From assembly GCA_002449305.1 (NCBI GenBank), contig DKDI01000034.1:59583-123582 (forward strand): a stretch of DNA of 64,000 bases, written 5' to 3'. Shown in pieces: positions 25,494 to 33,847 of the stretch; within the stretch, counting starts at the first letter, position 1, and the number at the start of each line of letters is the position of its first letter. The notes beneath the pieces are model-generated. The model made no database searches. It worked only from the letters and a program-made list of their open reading frames with translations, and was not told where the DNA came from. A program made the translations under genes and the position numbers. This DNA comes from Treponema sp. UBA6852. GTDB lineage: Bacteria > Spirochaetota > Spirochaetia > Treponematales > Treponemataceae.

Positions 25494-27437
25494 TTAATTT
25501 ATAATTTCAAATTCAACTTGCTGCTCTGTAAGATCAATTTTCTTTACCTTTATTTTCACTACATCATTAAGCTCTGTTTTTTCAGGGCACGGCATAAAGG
25601 TTTCAATTGCAAGAGAAGGAATTGAAAACAAAGGAAGCTTCATGCTCTTGTCAACGCATACAGCTTCTCCTGTCCATCCGGGATTCTGCAAAAGATAAAC
25701 AAGAGTCCAGTGCATATTGCTTTTGCGTTCAGCTTTGTGCGCCGCCTGCGCTCCGGCATCACCTTCTGAAATGCGCATAAGCATAGTGTCTTTATCCAAA
25801 AGCTCCCTCTTATCCAAAAAAGCCCTCAATTGAATATGCGCAATCAAATCTCCGTAGCGGCGCAAAGGACTTGTAACTTGGCTGTACATATTAAGCCCTA
25901 AAGCGCAGTGCATTCCAGGAGTTACGCCGACAGATCTTTTTCTCATGCACCTTCTAAGTCTGAACTGACCTGCAAGACCTTCTGGAATATCATCTGGAAT
26001 TACAGGAGCTTCCTGGCTTATAAACGGAAACGGAATTTGATTCTTAAATGCGAATTTTGCAGCTCCTTCTCCGGCCAAAAGCATCATTTCACGAATCATT
26101 TCTGAACTTTTGGGATGAACAAGAGGCTCTATTGAAACTTTTTTTGATTCAGGTTCAACTGAAATATGAACTTCCGGCATTGAAATCTGAACAGCTCCGG
26201 ACTTTTTGCGGCGTTCTACATTTTTCCATGCTATAGAAAAAAGAGGTTTTAGCTCTTCACTTTCCATAAGTTCATCAGCCTGCTCATAAGAAAGCCGTTT
26301 TACTTTTATAAGTGTCTTAAAAACAGAACAATCTTCAATTGCACCATTTTCATCAAGAAGAATTCTAAAAGACAAGGCACGGCTTTTTTCCTTTAGTCCA
26401 AGCGCATAATCTTCAAGACAGCTTTCGCACAGCATTCTTGCAGCACCCTCTGGAATATAAAGAGTTGCCCCTCTTGCGCGTGCATTTTTATCAATTGGCG
26501 AATCTGGCTGAACTGTAGACGCCGGGTCTGCAATATGAATCCAAAGATATTGTCCATCAAAAGCAACAGCATCGTCAGGATCTGTTGACCAAGCATTGTC
26601 GATTGCATAAGAAACACTGTCAAGCTCAAGCCTCTCTTCTTCGGGCGGAGAATCAAGGGAATCTGATGCTGACTTTGTGGAAAGTCCCCAGCGCAAAGGA
26701 TACGGATTGCGTGTAATGTCCCAAAGTCCAGTATCAAGCAAAAGTTTATGAGCTCGCTCCGGAGTTTCTTTTAAACCGGCATCGTGCATCGTGCGGCTTT
26801 TATCTGTTTTTCCAAGCGCAAGAGCTTCTACATCGCCCATAAAAACAGAATCTTCTGGCAAAAGCTTGCCAGTTTTTAATCGCTGAATAAATTCTGACCG
26901 CAGTTCGGCTTCTCTTTCTTTTTCACCGGCTTTTTTTACAAGGGAATCAATTTCTTTTTGAGGGCGGACAGCAAACGCAATTTTTCCGTCCAGCTGCTCC
27001 TTTAAAACCTGGCTAAAATAAACTGTATTCTTTAAAGCGCAGTAAAGCCCCCAAGCTTCATCAGCTTTTACTTCGCCTCTAAAAAGCGAAACCAGTTCAT
27101 TGAAAGGGTAAATTTCCCCGGAAGATTCGCCTGCCAAAAGCTCATAGCAGTCTTTTATCTGAAGGAAAACTTCATTTGTCTGCTCAAGATTGTAAATATC
27201 AGAGGCTGAAGGACATTTTTCCGCAGTAAATTTCAATGCAGATTCAAGGGATGAAACAGGCCCCTCATTCAACAAAAGAATATCTTTTGTGCGGACATTC
27301 TGAGTGTCATAGACAGCAGGCTTTGTGGCAGTGGCAGGAACAGACTGGAATTTTATAGAAAACTTATTATTTTCAGCAGCAGAAAGAACAACAGCAGCAG
27401 TATTTTTATATATAACAAGTGAATTAGCTTTTATCAT
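25494..27437 (-). CDS. RNase II/R-family exoribonuclease (RNB domain)
   Basis: A 647-residue protein with a C-terminal RNB catalytic domain, which degrades RNA 3' to 5'. The Mg-binding acidic cluster is NAWSTDPDDAVAF (Asp286, Asp288, Asp289), followed by LWIHIADPA, ARARGATLYIP, and YSQVTSPLRRYGDLIAHIQL. The N-terminal 200 residues lack a recognisable cold-shock pair, and the C-terminal part after RNB is short, so it belongs to the compact RNB group rather than full-length RNase R. The promoter layout suggests a leaderless mRNA. It lies 35 bp upstream of metY and may share read-through. Confidence 0.88.
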   Translation of the reverse strand: MIKANSLVIYKNTAAVVLSAAENNKFSIKFQSVPATATKPAVYDTQNVRTKDILLLNEGPVSSLESALKFTAEKCPSASDIYNLEQTNEVFLQIKDCYELLAGESSGEIYPFNELVSLFRGEVKADEAWGLYCALKNTVYFSQVLKEQLDGKIAFAVRPQKEIDSLVKKAGEKEREAELRSEFIQRLKTGKLLPEDSVFMGDVEALALGKTDKSRTMHDAGLKETPERAHKLLLDTGLWDITRNPYPLRWGLSTKSASDSLDSPPEEERLELDSVSYAIDNAWSTDPDDAVAFDGQYLWIHIADPASTVQPDSPIDKNARARGATLYIPEGAARMLCESCLEDYALGLKEKSRALSFRILLDENGAIEDCSVFKTLIKVKRLSYEQADELMESEELKPLFSIAWKNVERRKKSGAVQISMPEVHISVEPESKKVSIEPLVHPKSSEMIREMMLLAGEGAAKFAFKNQIPFPFISQEAPVIPDDIPEGLAGQFRLRRCMRKRSVGVTPGMHCALGLNMYSQVTSPLRRYGDLIAHIQLRAFLDKRELLDKDTMLMRISEGDAGAQAAHKAERKSNMHWTLVYLLQNPGWTGEAVCVDKSMKLPLFSIPSLAIETFMPCPEKTELNDVVKIKVKKIDLTEQQVEFEIIN

Positions 27438-27443
27438 GCTGAA

Positions 27444-27472
27444 AGTTTACAATAAAAAAAAAGCAATTACAA
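27444..27472 (-). promoter_or_regulatory. Promoter of the RNB-domain gene, apparently leaderless
   Basis: TTGTAA (27467-27472), 17 bp, TAAACT (27444-27449) on the minus strand. The -10 ends 6 nt before the ATG at 27437, and there is no Shine-Dalgarno sequence. Confidence 0.5.
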
Positions 27473-27505
27473 TAAATATTATACAGCCAAACACTTCAAA
27501 TGATA

Positions 27506-27540
27506 TAAAAAAAACACCGCCAGAATTGCTCTAGCGGTGT
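27506..27540 (-). terminator. Intrinsic terminator of the MsmK/UgpC gene
   Basis: On the minus strand, arms ACACCGC and GCGGTGT (27514-27540) are followed by eight or nine T residues. It begins about 50 bp after the stop codon of the ABC ATPase gene and separates it from the RNB-domain gene. Confidence 0.85.
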
Positions 27541-27590
27541 CCAAGGCTACAAATTTTCAAGCCTGCCTAAGCAAACTTGAAAAGCATAGA

Positions 27591-28796
27591 TTATTTTCTG
27601 ATTTCAGAACCAATTGCTACTTTATAGCCAACTTCGCCTGTAATAGCATTCTTGAGCCATGGAGCAGAAATTTTGTCTGCTTCACAGATGTTGATTTCCT
27701 TGCTCTGATCTTCTGGATTCTTAGCAAAGAACTTGCATCTTTCCATTGCTGGCTTAAAGTTTACAGTTTCACCAATTTTGAAGTCTCCCTTAGAAGAAGC
27801 CTGTACACGGGCAACAATGCTCTGTGTCTTTGTAGAAAGGAAGAGGTGTGTTTCTGCACCAAGAGGCTCCTTGTTAGAAACTTTCATCTGCATATTGTTT
27901 TCTGCAGCTGGAGCTTCTGAATAAACAAGGTCTTCTGGACGTACACCGAAGTAAACTTCTTTTCCTACATAGTCTTTAAGAGAAGCCTGCTGCTCTGCTG
28001 TCGGAACAACTGTGAATGTGCCTTCATCAGCAACAATCTTATCGCCTTCTTTCTTAATTGTAACAGAAAGGAAGTTCATTGGAGGAGTTCCAATAAATCC
28101 TGCAACGAATTTATTGATTGGGTGGTTATACAAATAAAGTGGTTCGCCAATCTGCTGTACGTGGCCATCTTTCATAACAACGATTTTTGTACCCATTGTC
28201 ATAGCTTCAATCTGGTCGTGAGTAACATAAATCATTGTTGCATTAAGTCTCTGGTGCAAGCCTGCAATTTCTCCACGCATTGTAACACGGAGTTTTGCAT
28301 CAAGGTTAGAAAGAGGCTCATCAAACAAGAATACTTTAGGGTTGCGAACAATTGCACGTCCTACAGCAACACGCTGTCTCTGTCCACCAGAAAGAGCCTT
28401 TGGCTTGCGGTCCAAGTACTGTGTAAGACCAAGAATATTAGCAGCTTCATCAACACGGCGTTTAATTTCACCTTTGTCCATTTTGCGGATCTTAAGTCCG
28501 AATGCCATGTTGTCATATACTGTCATGTGCGGATAAAGAGCATAGTTCTGGAAAACCATCGCAATGTTTCTATCTTTTGGCGGAACATCGTTCATAAGCT
28601 CGCCGTCAATAAGAAGCTCGCCTTCTGAAATTTCTTCCAAACCTGCAACCATGCGGAGAGTTGTTGACTTTCCACATCCAGATGGACCTACGAATACACA
28701 GAAGTCGCGGTCTTCAATAACAATGTTGGCATTTTCTACAGCCTGAACATTTCCGTCGTAAATCTTACCGATTCCTTTTAATTCTACCTTTGCCAA
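27591..28796 (-). CDS. Sugar ABC transporter ATP-binding protein, MsmK/UgpC/MalK type
   Basis: The 401-residue cytoplasmic ATPase drives carbohydrate import. It shows Walker A GPSGCGKST (37-45), Q-loop VFQNYALYPHMTVYDNM, signature LSGGQRQRVAVGRAI, Walker B VFLFDEPLSNLDAKLR and switch YVTHDQ. A C-terminal regulatory TOBE/OB region (about 240-400) includes GFIGTPPMNF and FGVRPEDL. The start is TTG with AGGAGG 5 nt upstream. No permease or binding-protein genes adjoin it, and it has its own terminator. It is therefore probably a shared ATPase serving several sugar permeases, as MsmK does in streptococci; that sharing is inferred from isolation. Confidence 0.93.
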   Translation of the reverse strand: MAKVELKGIGKIYDGNVQAVENANIVIEDRDFCVFVGPSGCGKSTTLRMVAGLEEISEGELLIDGELMNDVPPKDRNIAMVFQNYALYPHMTVYDNMAFGLKIRKMDKGEIKRRVDEAANILGLTQYLDRKPKALSGGQRQRVAVGRAIVRNPKVFLFDEPLSNLDAKLRVTMRGEIAGLHQRLNATMIYVTHDQIEAMTMGTKIVVMKDGHVQQIGEPLYLYNHPINKFVAGFIGTPPMNFLSVTIKKEGDKIVADEGTFTVVPTAEQQASLKDYVGKEVYFGVRPEDLVYSEAPAAENNMQMKVSNKEPLGAETHLFLSTKTQSIVARVQASSKGDFKIGETVNFKPAMERCKFFAKNPEDQSKEINICEADKISAPWLKNAITGEVGYKVAIGSEIRK

Positions 28797-28886
28797 TTTC
28801 GGCCTCCTAAGGGTTTATGTTATGCAACAATTATAAATTCAAAAACTACAGAAGTCAAACAAATTCTTTAAAGAAAATCAGTTTTT

Positions 28887-29417
28887 TCAGCCGACAGAGC
28901 CGTTTTTGTAAACTTTGGCTTCAATGAATTTTCCGTCCGCACCAATTTTCTTTCCGTCGATTTCAACAAATCCGTCTTTTGTATAAATTTTGAACGAAAA
29001 GAATTTATCCGGCTTAACATAGCAGTATTTTTCAGTAGGAGCTTCAAAACCTTCCGGCTCAAGAATTGTTCCAGGCTCAAACTGAGGCACAAAAAGCACT
29101 TCGCAAGTTTCCTGGTCCGTAACATTTGGATCAGACGCCGCAAGCAGCATTCCGTTGCTTCTAACTCCGCGGAAATTTGCAGGCTTCAAATTGTAAACAA
29201 TAACGATTGTTTTTCCCAACAGTTCTTCCGGCTTATAAAAAGGCACAATTGAACTTACAATCTGTCTAGGCTCTTCATCCCCATCGTTCAATGTAAGTAT
29301 ATATAGAAGGCTTCCACCAGGATGCTGCTCAACTTTTTCTATGCGCGCTGCCTTTAAAATAACCCGGTTTCTAAACTGTTCCGCTTCTGAAAGCATTTTT
29401 TCTTCGTTTTCTTCCAT
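28887..29417 (-). CDS. Stand-alone tRNA-binding (EMAPII/Trbp111-type) protein
   Basis: The 176-residue product carries an OB-fold tRNA-binding domain like the C-terminal domain of methionyl-tRNA synthetase and Trbp111. Key stretches are ILKAARIEKVEQHPGG, LYILTLNDGDEEPRQIVSS, KTIVIVYNLKPANFRGVRS and NGMLLAAS. Such proteins bind the outer corner of tRNA and aid aminoacylation. It is longer than Trbp111 (about 110 residues), with a distinct C-terminal 50 residues. GAGGTG lies 7 nt upstream of ATG 29417; a GTG three codons upstream overlaps that Shine-Dalgarno sequence and is rejected as the start. No synthetase gene is adjacent. Confidence 0.85.
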   Translation of the reverse strand: MEENEEKMLSEAEQFRNRVILKAARIEKVEQHPGGSLLYILTLNDGDEEPRQIVSSIVPFYKPEELLGKTIVIVYNLKPANFRGVRSNGMLLAASDPNVTDQETCEVLFVPQFEPGTILEPEGFEAPTEKYCYVKPDKFFSFKIYTKDGFVEIDGKKIGADGKFIEAKVYKNGSVG

Positions 29418-29616
29418 AAATAGCACCTCGTTTTATGTTTTTATATACAAAATATAGAGCAAATTCAAAAGAATATCAAAGCCCCGGCAATGTAGAAACA
29501 TACAGAATCGGCATTCAACATAAAAAGTTCATTTAGCAGAATTTTTGATAAAAAAATATTTTTAAGTTGAAATAAAAAAAATCTAATGTATAATTTATAA
29601 TAAATTGGAGGCCGCC

Positions 29617-31710
29617 ATGTCTTTAATGAAAAAAACTCTTCTGTTTTCGTCTGTATTTTTCCTTTTAATCTGTTTTATTTCACTTTTTACTTATGGCATT
29701 GCAAAGAACAAAATCGGGCGAAAGAATATTTCGCAGGGAATTCGAACGGAACTTAGCATTGACCAGCTCATGCTTGAGTCTTCGGTGAACAAGGACATCA
29801 CCCTTGCCCTTCAAATGGCGCATTCGCCTGTAATTTCAAATTATTTTCGGAATGCGACCGACAAGAGCTTGCAAAAGCCTGCCTTTGACGAGATGTCAGC
29901 CTACGGAAAAGCTTTTTCTTCCGGCATAAATTTTTGGATAAACGACACCGATCATTTTTTCTACTTTGGAGACAAATATTCCTACACACTTGATCCCAAA
30001 AAGCCAGAAAGCTACTGGTACAACATGACTCTTTACGAGACCGAATCATATAACTTCAACATAAACTACAATCCGGACGTGGATGAGACTTGCCTCTGGG
30101 TGAACGCACCTGTTTTTTCTGCGGACAAAAAGCCGGTTGGTGTAGTCGGAACAGGAATTATTTTGGATTCGTTTCTTGAGTCTGTTTACAAGACTGTAAG
30201 CGGAGGCGGAAACGGACAGCTTTTCTTCTTCAACAGCCTTGGTGAAATTACTGGGGCAGAAGACAAGTCGCTTGTAAGCCAGAAGGCACTGGTAAAGAAT
30301 CAGTTCGGCGGACTTTACGAAAAAATAGAAGGCTCACTTGAAAACTACAAAGACGGACAAGTTTATACGTTCAGTTTGGGCGATTCAGAGTATGGGCTTT
30401 GCTACGTAAAAGTTCTTGACTGGTATCTTGTTCGCCGCATAGACATTTCTTCCGGAATGGCAACCGAAAGCTCTCTTGTCGTGATGCTTGCTATGTTCAT
30501 AACTGGAATGCTCGTTGTTTCATGCCTGTACACTCTCTTCATCTCGCTGATTTTAAAGCCTCTTTTAAAACTTAGGGAATCCATGAACAAAATTGCAGAC
30601 GGAGACTTCACAGAGAAATTCAACTACAAGAAAAAAGATGAAATCGGAAGCCTTGCGGGAAGTCTCTCGCATATCACGGCGACTGTAAATTCTCTCATAA
30701 ACGGAATTACGGAAAAAGCAGACTACGTTCACGATACAAACAATCTTCAGCAGAAAAATTTCGATTCAGGAAAGGAAAAGTCAGCGGCAATTGTTACTGA
30801 ACTTGAGGAAGTAAAGAATTCAGTTTCGGAGCAGCAGGAAATGATTCGCACCGCATCCGACACAATCGAAAAGACCGCAGAAAGGCTCAAAGGATTCGGA
30901 AGCATAATCAGCACACAGATTTCGGACATCGAAGAGTCAGGCGAACAGGTCAAGCAGCTTCTGGATTCAGTTGAATCGGTTGACAAAATAAGAAAGTTCA
31001 CGGTTGAAAATATGGGACTTCTTTCTTCCGCATCGGAAAAAGGAAACCTGCACATCAAGCAAGTTTCGGAAACGATTCAGCAGATTTCAAACGACACGGA
31101 AAAACTTCTTGAAACGAATAAGATTATTTCATCAATTTCAGACCAGACAAACCTTCTTGCCATGAATGCGGCGATTGAGGCGGCTCATGCCGGAAAGGCT
31201 GGCGACGGTTTTGCGGTTGTTGCGCAGGAAATCAGAAAACTTTCAGAAAAAACACACGCACAGTCGGAGAATGTTGCAAAAGTTATCAGCGGAATCATCG
31301 ACTCAGTTCAGCATGTCGTGGAAGTTTCAGAAGTTACAAGCCAGATTTTCTCGGACATCGTGAAGCAGGTTTCCGCAGTTGACTCAGACTTTAAGGAAAT
31401 GTCTGGCATAATTGAAAATGAGAATGCACTGAACATTTCAGTTGCGGAAAAACTTAAGGCTCTGTCGTCCGGTTCAGCTTCTGTTTCCAGCGGATTTTCG
31501 GACATGGAAAAGGACACTTTGAATATCGCTTCTGCAATGGAAAAAGTTACAACGCGGACAATGGAACTTGTAATGAGCGTAGATGCGATTTCTGAAAGCG
31601 CGCTTGCCATAAACACGCAGCTCAAGGAAGTTTCAAATCTTGCGAACAAATCCGTGGAGCAAATTCAAACCCTTGCAGACTCGCTTGAAATATATAAAAT
31701 AGAAAAATAA
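29617..31710 (+). CDS. Methyl-accepting chemotaxis protein
   Basis: A 697-residue transmembrane chemoreceptor. TM1 lies at about residues 6-26 and is followed by a periplasmic dCache-like sensor (about 30-280, including FFYFGDKYSYTLD and NAPVFSADKKPVGVVGTGI). TM2 comes at about 283-310, then a HAMP domain with LRESMNKIADGDFTEKF. The long coiled-coil signalling domain has the invariant hairpin tip ISDQTNLLAMNAAIEAAHAG. It relays ligand binding to CheA/CheW. TTGGAGG lies 5 nt upstream of the ATG, and TATAAT about 25 nt further up. Codon use looks richer in C- and G-ending codons than the neighbours (many TCG, ACG, GCG), so recent acquisition is possible. No che genes adjoin it. Confidence 0.94.
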   Translation: MSLMKKTLLFSSVFFLLICFISLFTYGIAKNKIGRKNISQGIRTELSIDQLMLESSVNKDITLALQMAHSPVISNYFRNATDKSLQKPAFDEMSAYGKAFSSGINFWINDTDHFFYFGDKYSYTLDPKKPESYWYNMTLYETESYNFNINYNPDVDETCLWVNAPVFSADKKPVGVVGTGIILDSFLESVYKTVSGGGNGQLFFFNSLGEITGAEDKSLVSQKALVKNQFGGLYEKIEGSLENYKDGQVYTFSLGDSEYGLCYVKVLDWYLVRRIDISSGMATESSLVVMLAMFITGMLVVSCLYTLFISLILKPLLKLRESMNKIADGDFTEKFNYKKKDEIGSLAGSLSHITATVNSLINGITEKADYVHDTNNLQQKNFDSGKEKSAAIVTELEEVKNSVSEQQEMIRTASDTIEKTAERLKGFGSIISTQISDIEESGEQVKQLLDSVESVDKIRKFTVENMGLLSSASEKGNLHIKQVSETIQQISNDTEKLLETNKIISSISDQTNLLAMNAAIEAAHAGKAGDGFAVVAQEIRKLSEKTHAQSENVAKVISGIIDSVQHVVEVSEVTSQIFSDIVKQVSAVDSDFKEMSGIIENENALNISVAEKLKALSSGSASVSSGFSDMEKDTLNIASAMEKVTTRTMELVMSVDAISESALAINTQLKEVSNLANKSVEQIQTLADSLEIYKIEK

Positions 31711-31781
31711 GTATAAGATAAACTAGCTGAAATACTGTTATTTTTATCTACATTGACTTTTTTTTATGGAGCAAAATAAAA

Positions 31782-32570
31782 ATGAAAAAAATCAAACTTT
31801 TTACGGCAGTTATGTCATTTACAGTGCTGGCTTTTTGGGGCTGTAAATCAAAGGACGCAAAGCAAATTGAAGGCGATTGGAATCTTGTTCAGTACAAAAT
31901 TGGAGAAAAGCAAATAGACTTTTCATGCGCCACAATTTCTATTTCAAAAGATGAAAACTTGAACATCAAAGTATCTGGATTTTCCGGCGTAAATTCTTTC
32001 TCTGGCCTTTACAAAGCAAATGGGAAAAAGCTTCGTGCAGAGCCGGGATTTATTTCTACAAAAATGATGGGAAGCAAAGAGGACATGGAATTTGAAAGGC
32101 TCTTTTTAAATTCCGCAGTGGGGGCTGACAGTTGGAAAACAAAAACTCAAGACGGAAAAATTCTTTTGTGCATTTTTAATTCAACAGAAAATTCAGAGTT
32201 TGTTTTTGCAAAGGCTTCTATAAAAGACGCAAACTGGACATTAACTGCAATTCTAAAGAACAACGGAGTCCAAAGCATAGACGCAGACAAAACAGAACTT
32301 CCCACACTTACATTTAATGAAGAAAACAAAGCTTCTGGTTTTTCCGGCGTAAACTATTACTCAATGGACTACAATCTTGACGAGACTGAAAAAAAACTTT
32401 CGTTCACGCTCGGAGCCTCAACGTTGATGGCTTCCGGAAGCAAAGAAGCACAGGAACTTGAGCAGCAATTTTATATCAACCTAGATCAGACCGCATCTTA
32501 TTCTCTCGTTGGAAACACACTTACGCTCCGTTCAAAAGACGGAAAAATTCTTTTGGAATTCGTAAAATAA
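31782..32570 (+). CDS. Lipoprotein with two META domains
   Basis: The 262-residue product has a lipoprotein signal peptide with lipobox LAFWGC (Cys21). Two META/HslJ-like domains follow, each with a WxL start (DWNLVQYKIG and NWTLTAILKNN), a FSGVNxxS motif (FSGVNSFSGLY, FSGVNYYSMDY) and a KMMGSKED- or LMASGSKEA-type segment. META domains occur in heat-inducible HslJ and in secreted proteins; their biochemical role is poorly known. GGAGC lies upstream of the ATG. It stands alone between the chemoreceptor and aroB and is probably anchored to a membrane facing the periplasm or surface. Confidence 0.87.
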   Translation: MKKIKLFTAVMSFTVLAFWGCKSKDAKQIEGDWNLVQYKIGEKQIDFSCATISISKDENLNIKVSGFSGVNSFSGLYKANGKKLRAEPGFISTKMMGSKEDMEFERLFLNSAVGADSWKTKTQDGKILLCIFNSTENSEFVFAKASIKDANWTLTAILKNNGVQSIDADKTELPTLTFNEENKASGFSGVNYYSMDYNLDETEKKLSFTLGASTLMASGSKEAQELEQQFYINLDQTASYSLVGNTLTLRSKDGKILLEFVK

Positions 32571-32588
32571 TTTTTAACTAGCCAATTA

Positions 32589-32626
32589 TCATTCCTGTGA
32601 AATTCAACTGAATGTCGCGGGAATGA
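32589..32626. repeat. Reduced copy of the dispersed palindromic repeat
   Basis: Outer arms TCATTCC and GGAATGA enclose about 24 bp in the gap between the META lipoprotein and aroB. The arms match the ATTCCC/GGGAATGA half of the composite repeat at 16403-16477. It could also act as a weak terminator structure, but no U-run follows. Confidence 0.5.
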
Positions 32627-32663
32627 CTTTCTGCAAAAATCATTTTCAAAGTTCCAATAGGGT

Positions 32664-32692
32664 TTGCTTCCATTTACAAAATGCAGTAAACT
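32664..32692 (+). promoter_or_regulatory. Promoter of aroB, apparently leaderless
   Basis: TTGCTT (32664-32669), 17 bp, TAAACT (32687-32692). The ATG (32699) is 6 nt from the -10 box, with no Shine-Dalgarno sequence. Confidence 0.45.
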
Positions 32693-32698
32693 GTAGCA

Positions 32699-33847
32699 AT
32701 GAATATTTCACCGATAGATAGTTTTGAACTTTTTTTTCCTGAAAATTCAGGCTTTGATAAAACTGACATTCTTTTTTACAGCGGAAAAAATGACCTATGC
32801 AGCCTTTATCTTTCTGCGGAAAACAAACGCAACAGGCTCTTCGTTACCGACACAAACATCGCTCCTTTATGCGCAGATTTTATTTCACATTTTACAAGTG
32901 AAAACACAGACAAAATAAAAGTTCCTTCTGTTTTCAAAAAAGGAAACGACACGCTTTGCATCCTTGGGGCAGGTGAAAAATACAAGACAATAGAAAATGT
33001 CCTCGAAATTGTAAGAGCAGCTTTAAGCTCAAACTTCAACAGGAACTGCCTTTTTGTTGCAATCGGAGGCGGAGTTTTAAGCGACATGACAGGGTTTGCG
33101 GCTTCGATGTTCAAGCGCGGAGTTGATGTTGAGTTTGTTCCAACAACTTTGCTTTCTGACGTTGACGCTTCGATCGGTGGAAAAACTGGATGCGACTTTA
33201 ATAGCTACAAAAACATGATTGGAGCTTTTTATCCTGCAAAAAAAATTCATATATGGAGTTCATTTATACAAAGTCTTCCGCAGAATGAATTTATTTCAGG
33301 GCTTGGCGAAGTTGTAAAAACAGCTTTTCTTTTTTCTTCAGAATTAACAGAAATTTTAAAGACACAAAAAGAAAAAGTTATGAGTCGCAACGAAGAAGTT
33401 CTGCAAAAAATAATTGCAATTTGCGCAAAAGCAAAAGCAAAAACCGTGCATGAAGATTTTAAAGAAAAAGGAATCCGCGCATATTTAAATTACGGACATA
33501 CTTTTGGGCACGCGCTTGAAACTGTAGCAGGACTTGGAAGAATAAGCCACGGAGAAGCTGTTGCCTGGGGAATTGGAAGAGCCTTGGATCTTGCTTTTAG
33601 CAAAAAACTTTGTACTGCTGAATTTACAAAAGAATGCAAGTCAATTCTTTTTGACTACGGATTCTGCACAGAGCACATTCCACAAATTATAAAAAACATT
33701 CCAGATGCAACACTTGCTTTAGTTTCTGCAATGCACAAAGACAAAAAAAATTCTGGAAGCTGCGTAAAAGTAATTCTTCAAAAAACTGAACAATCCACAT
33801 TGGCAACAGAAGTTCAAGACGATGAAATTCTTGAGGTTTTAAAATGA
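32699..33847 (+). CDS. aroB: 3-dehydroquinate synthase
   Basis: Converts DAHP to 3-dehydroquinate, the second shikimate-pathway step. The 382-residue enzyme shows NAD-binding AIGGGVLSDMTGFAASMFKRG, the FVPTTLLSDVDASIGGKTG segment, GAFYPAKKI, SGLGEVVKTAF (conserved Glu and Lys), and zinc ligands in LNYGHTFGHALE and SHGEAVAWG. The protein is slightly longer than the usual 360 residues, mainly at the N-terminus. Its 3' end overlaps the cysteine desulfurase by 4 bp. It lies about 10 kb from the DAHP synthase-tyrA pair and is not under the same attenuator. Confidence 0.95.
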   Translation: MNISPIDSFELFFPENSGFDKTDILFYSGKNDLCSLYLSAENKRNRLFVTDTNIAPLCADFISHFTSENTDKIKVPSVFKKGNDTLCILGAGEKYKTIENVLEIVRAALSSNFNRNCLFVAIGGGVLSDMTGFAASMFKRGVDVEFVPTTLLSDVDASIGGKTGCDFNSYKNMIGAFYPAKKIHIWSSFIQSLPQNEFISGLGEVVKTAFLFSSELTEILKTQKEKVMSRNEEVLQKIIAICAKAKAKTVHEDFKEKGIRAYLNYGHTFGHALETVAGLGRISHGEAVAWGIGRALDLAFSKKLCTAEFTKECKSILFDYGFCTEHIPQIIKNIPDATLALVSAMHKDKKNSGSCVKVILQKTEQSTLATEVQDDEILEVLK

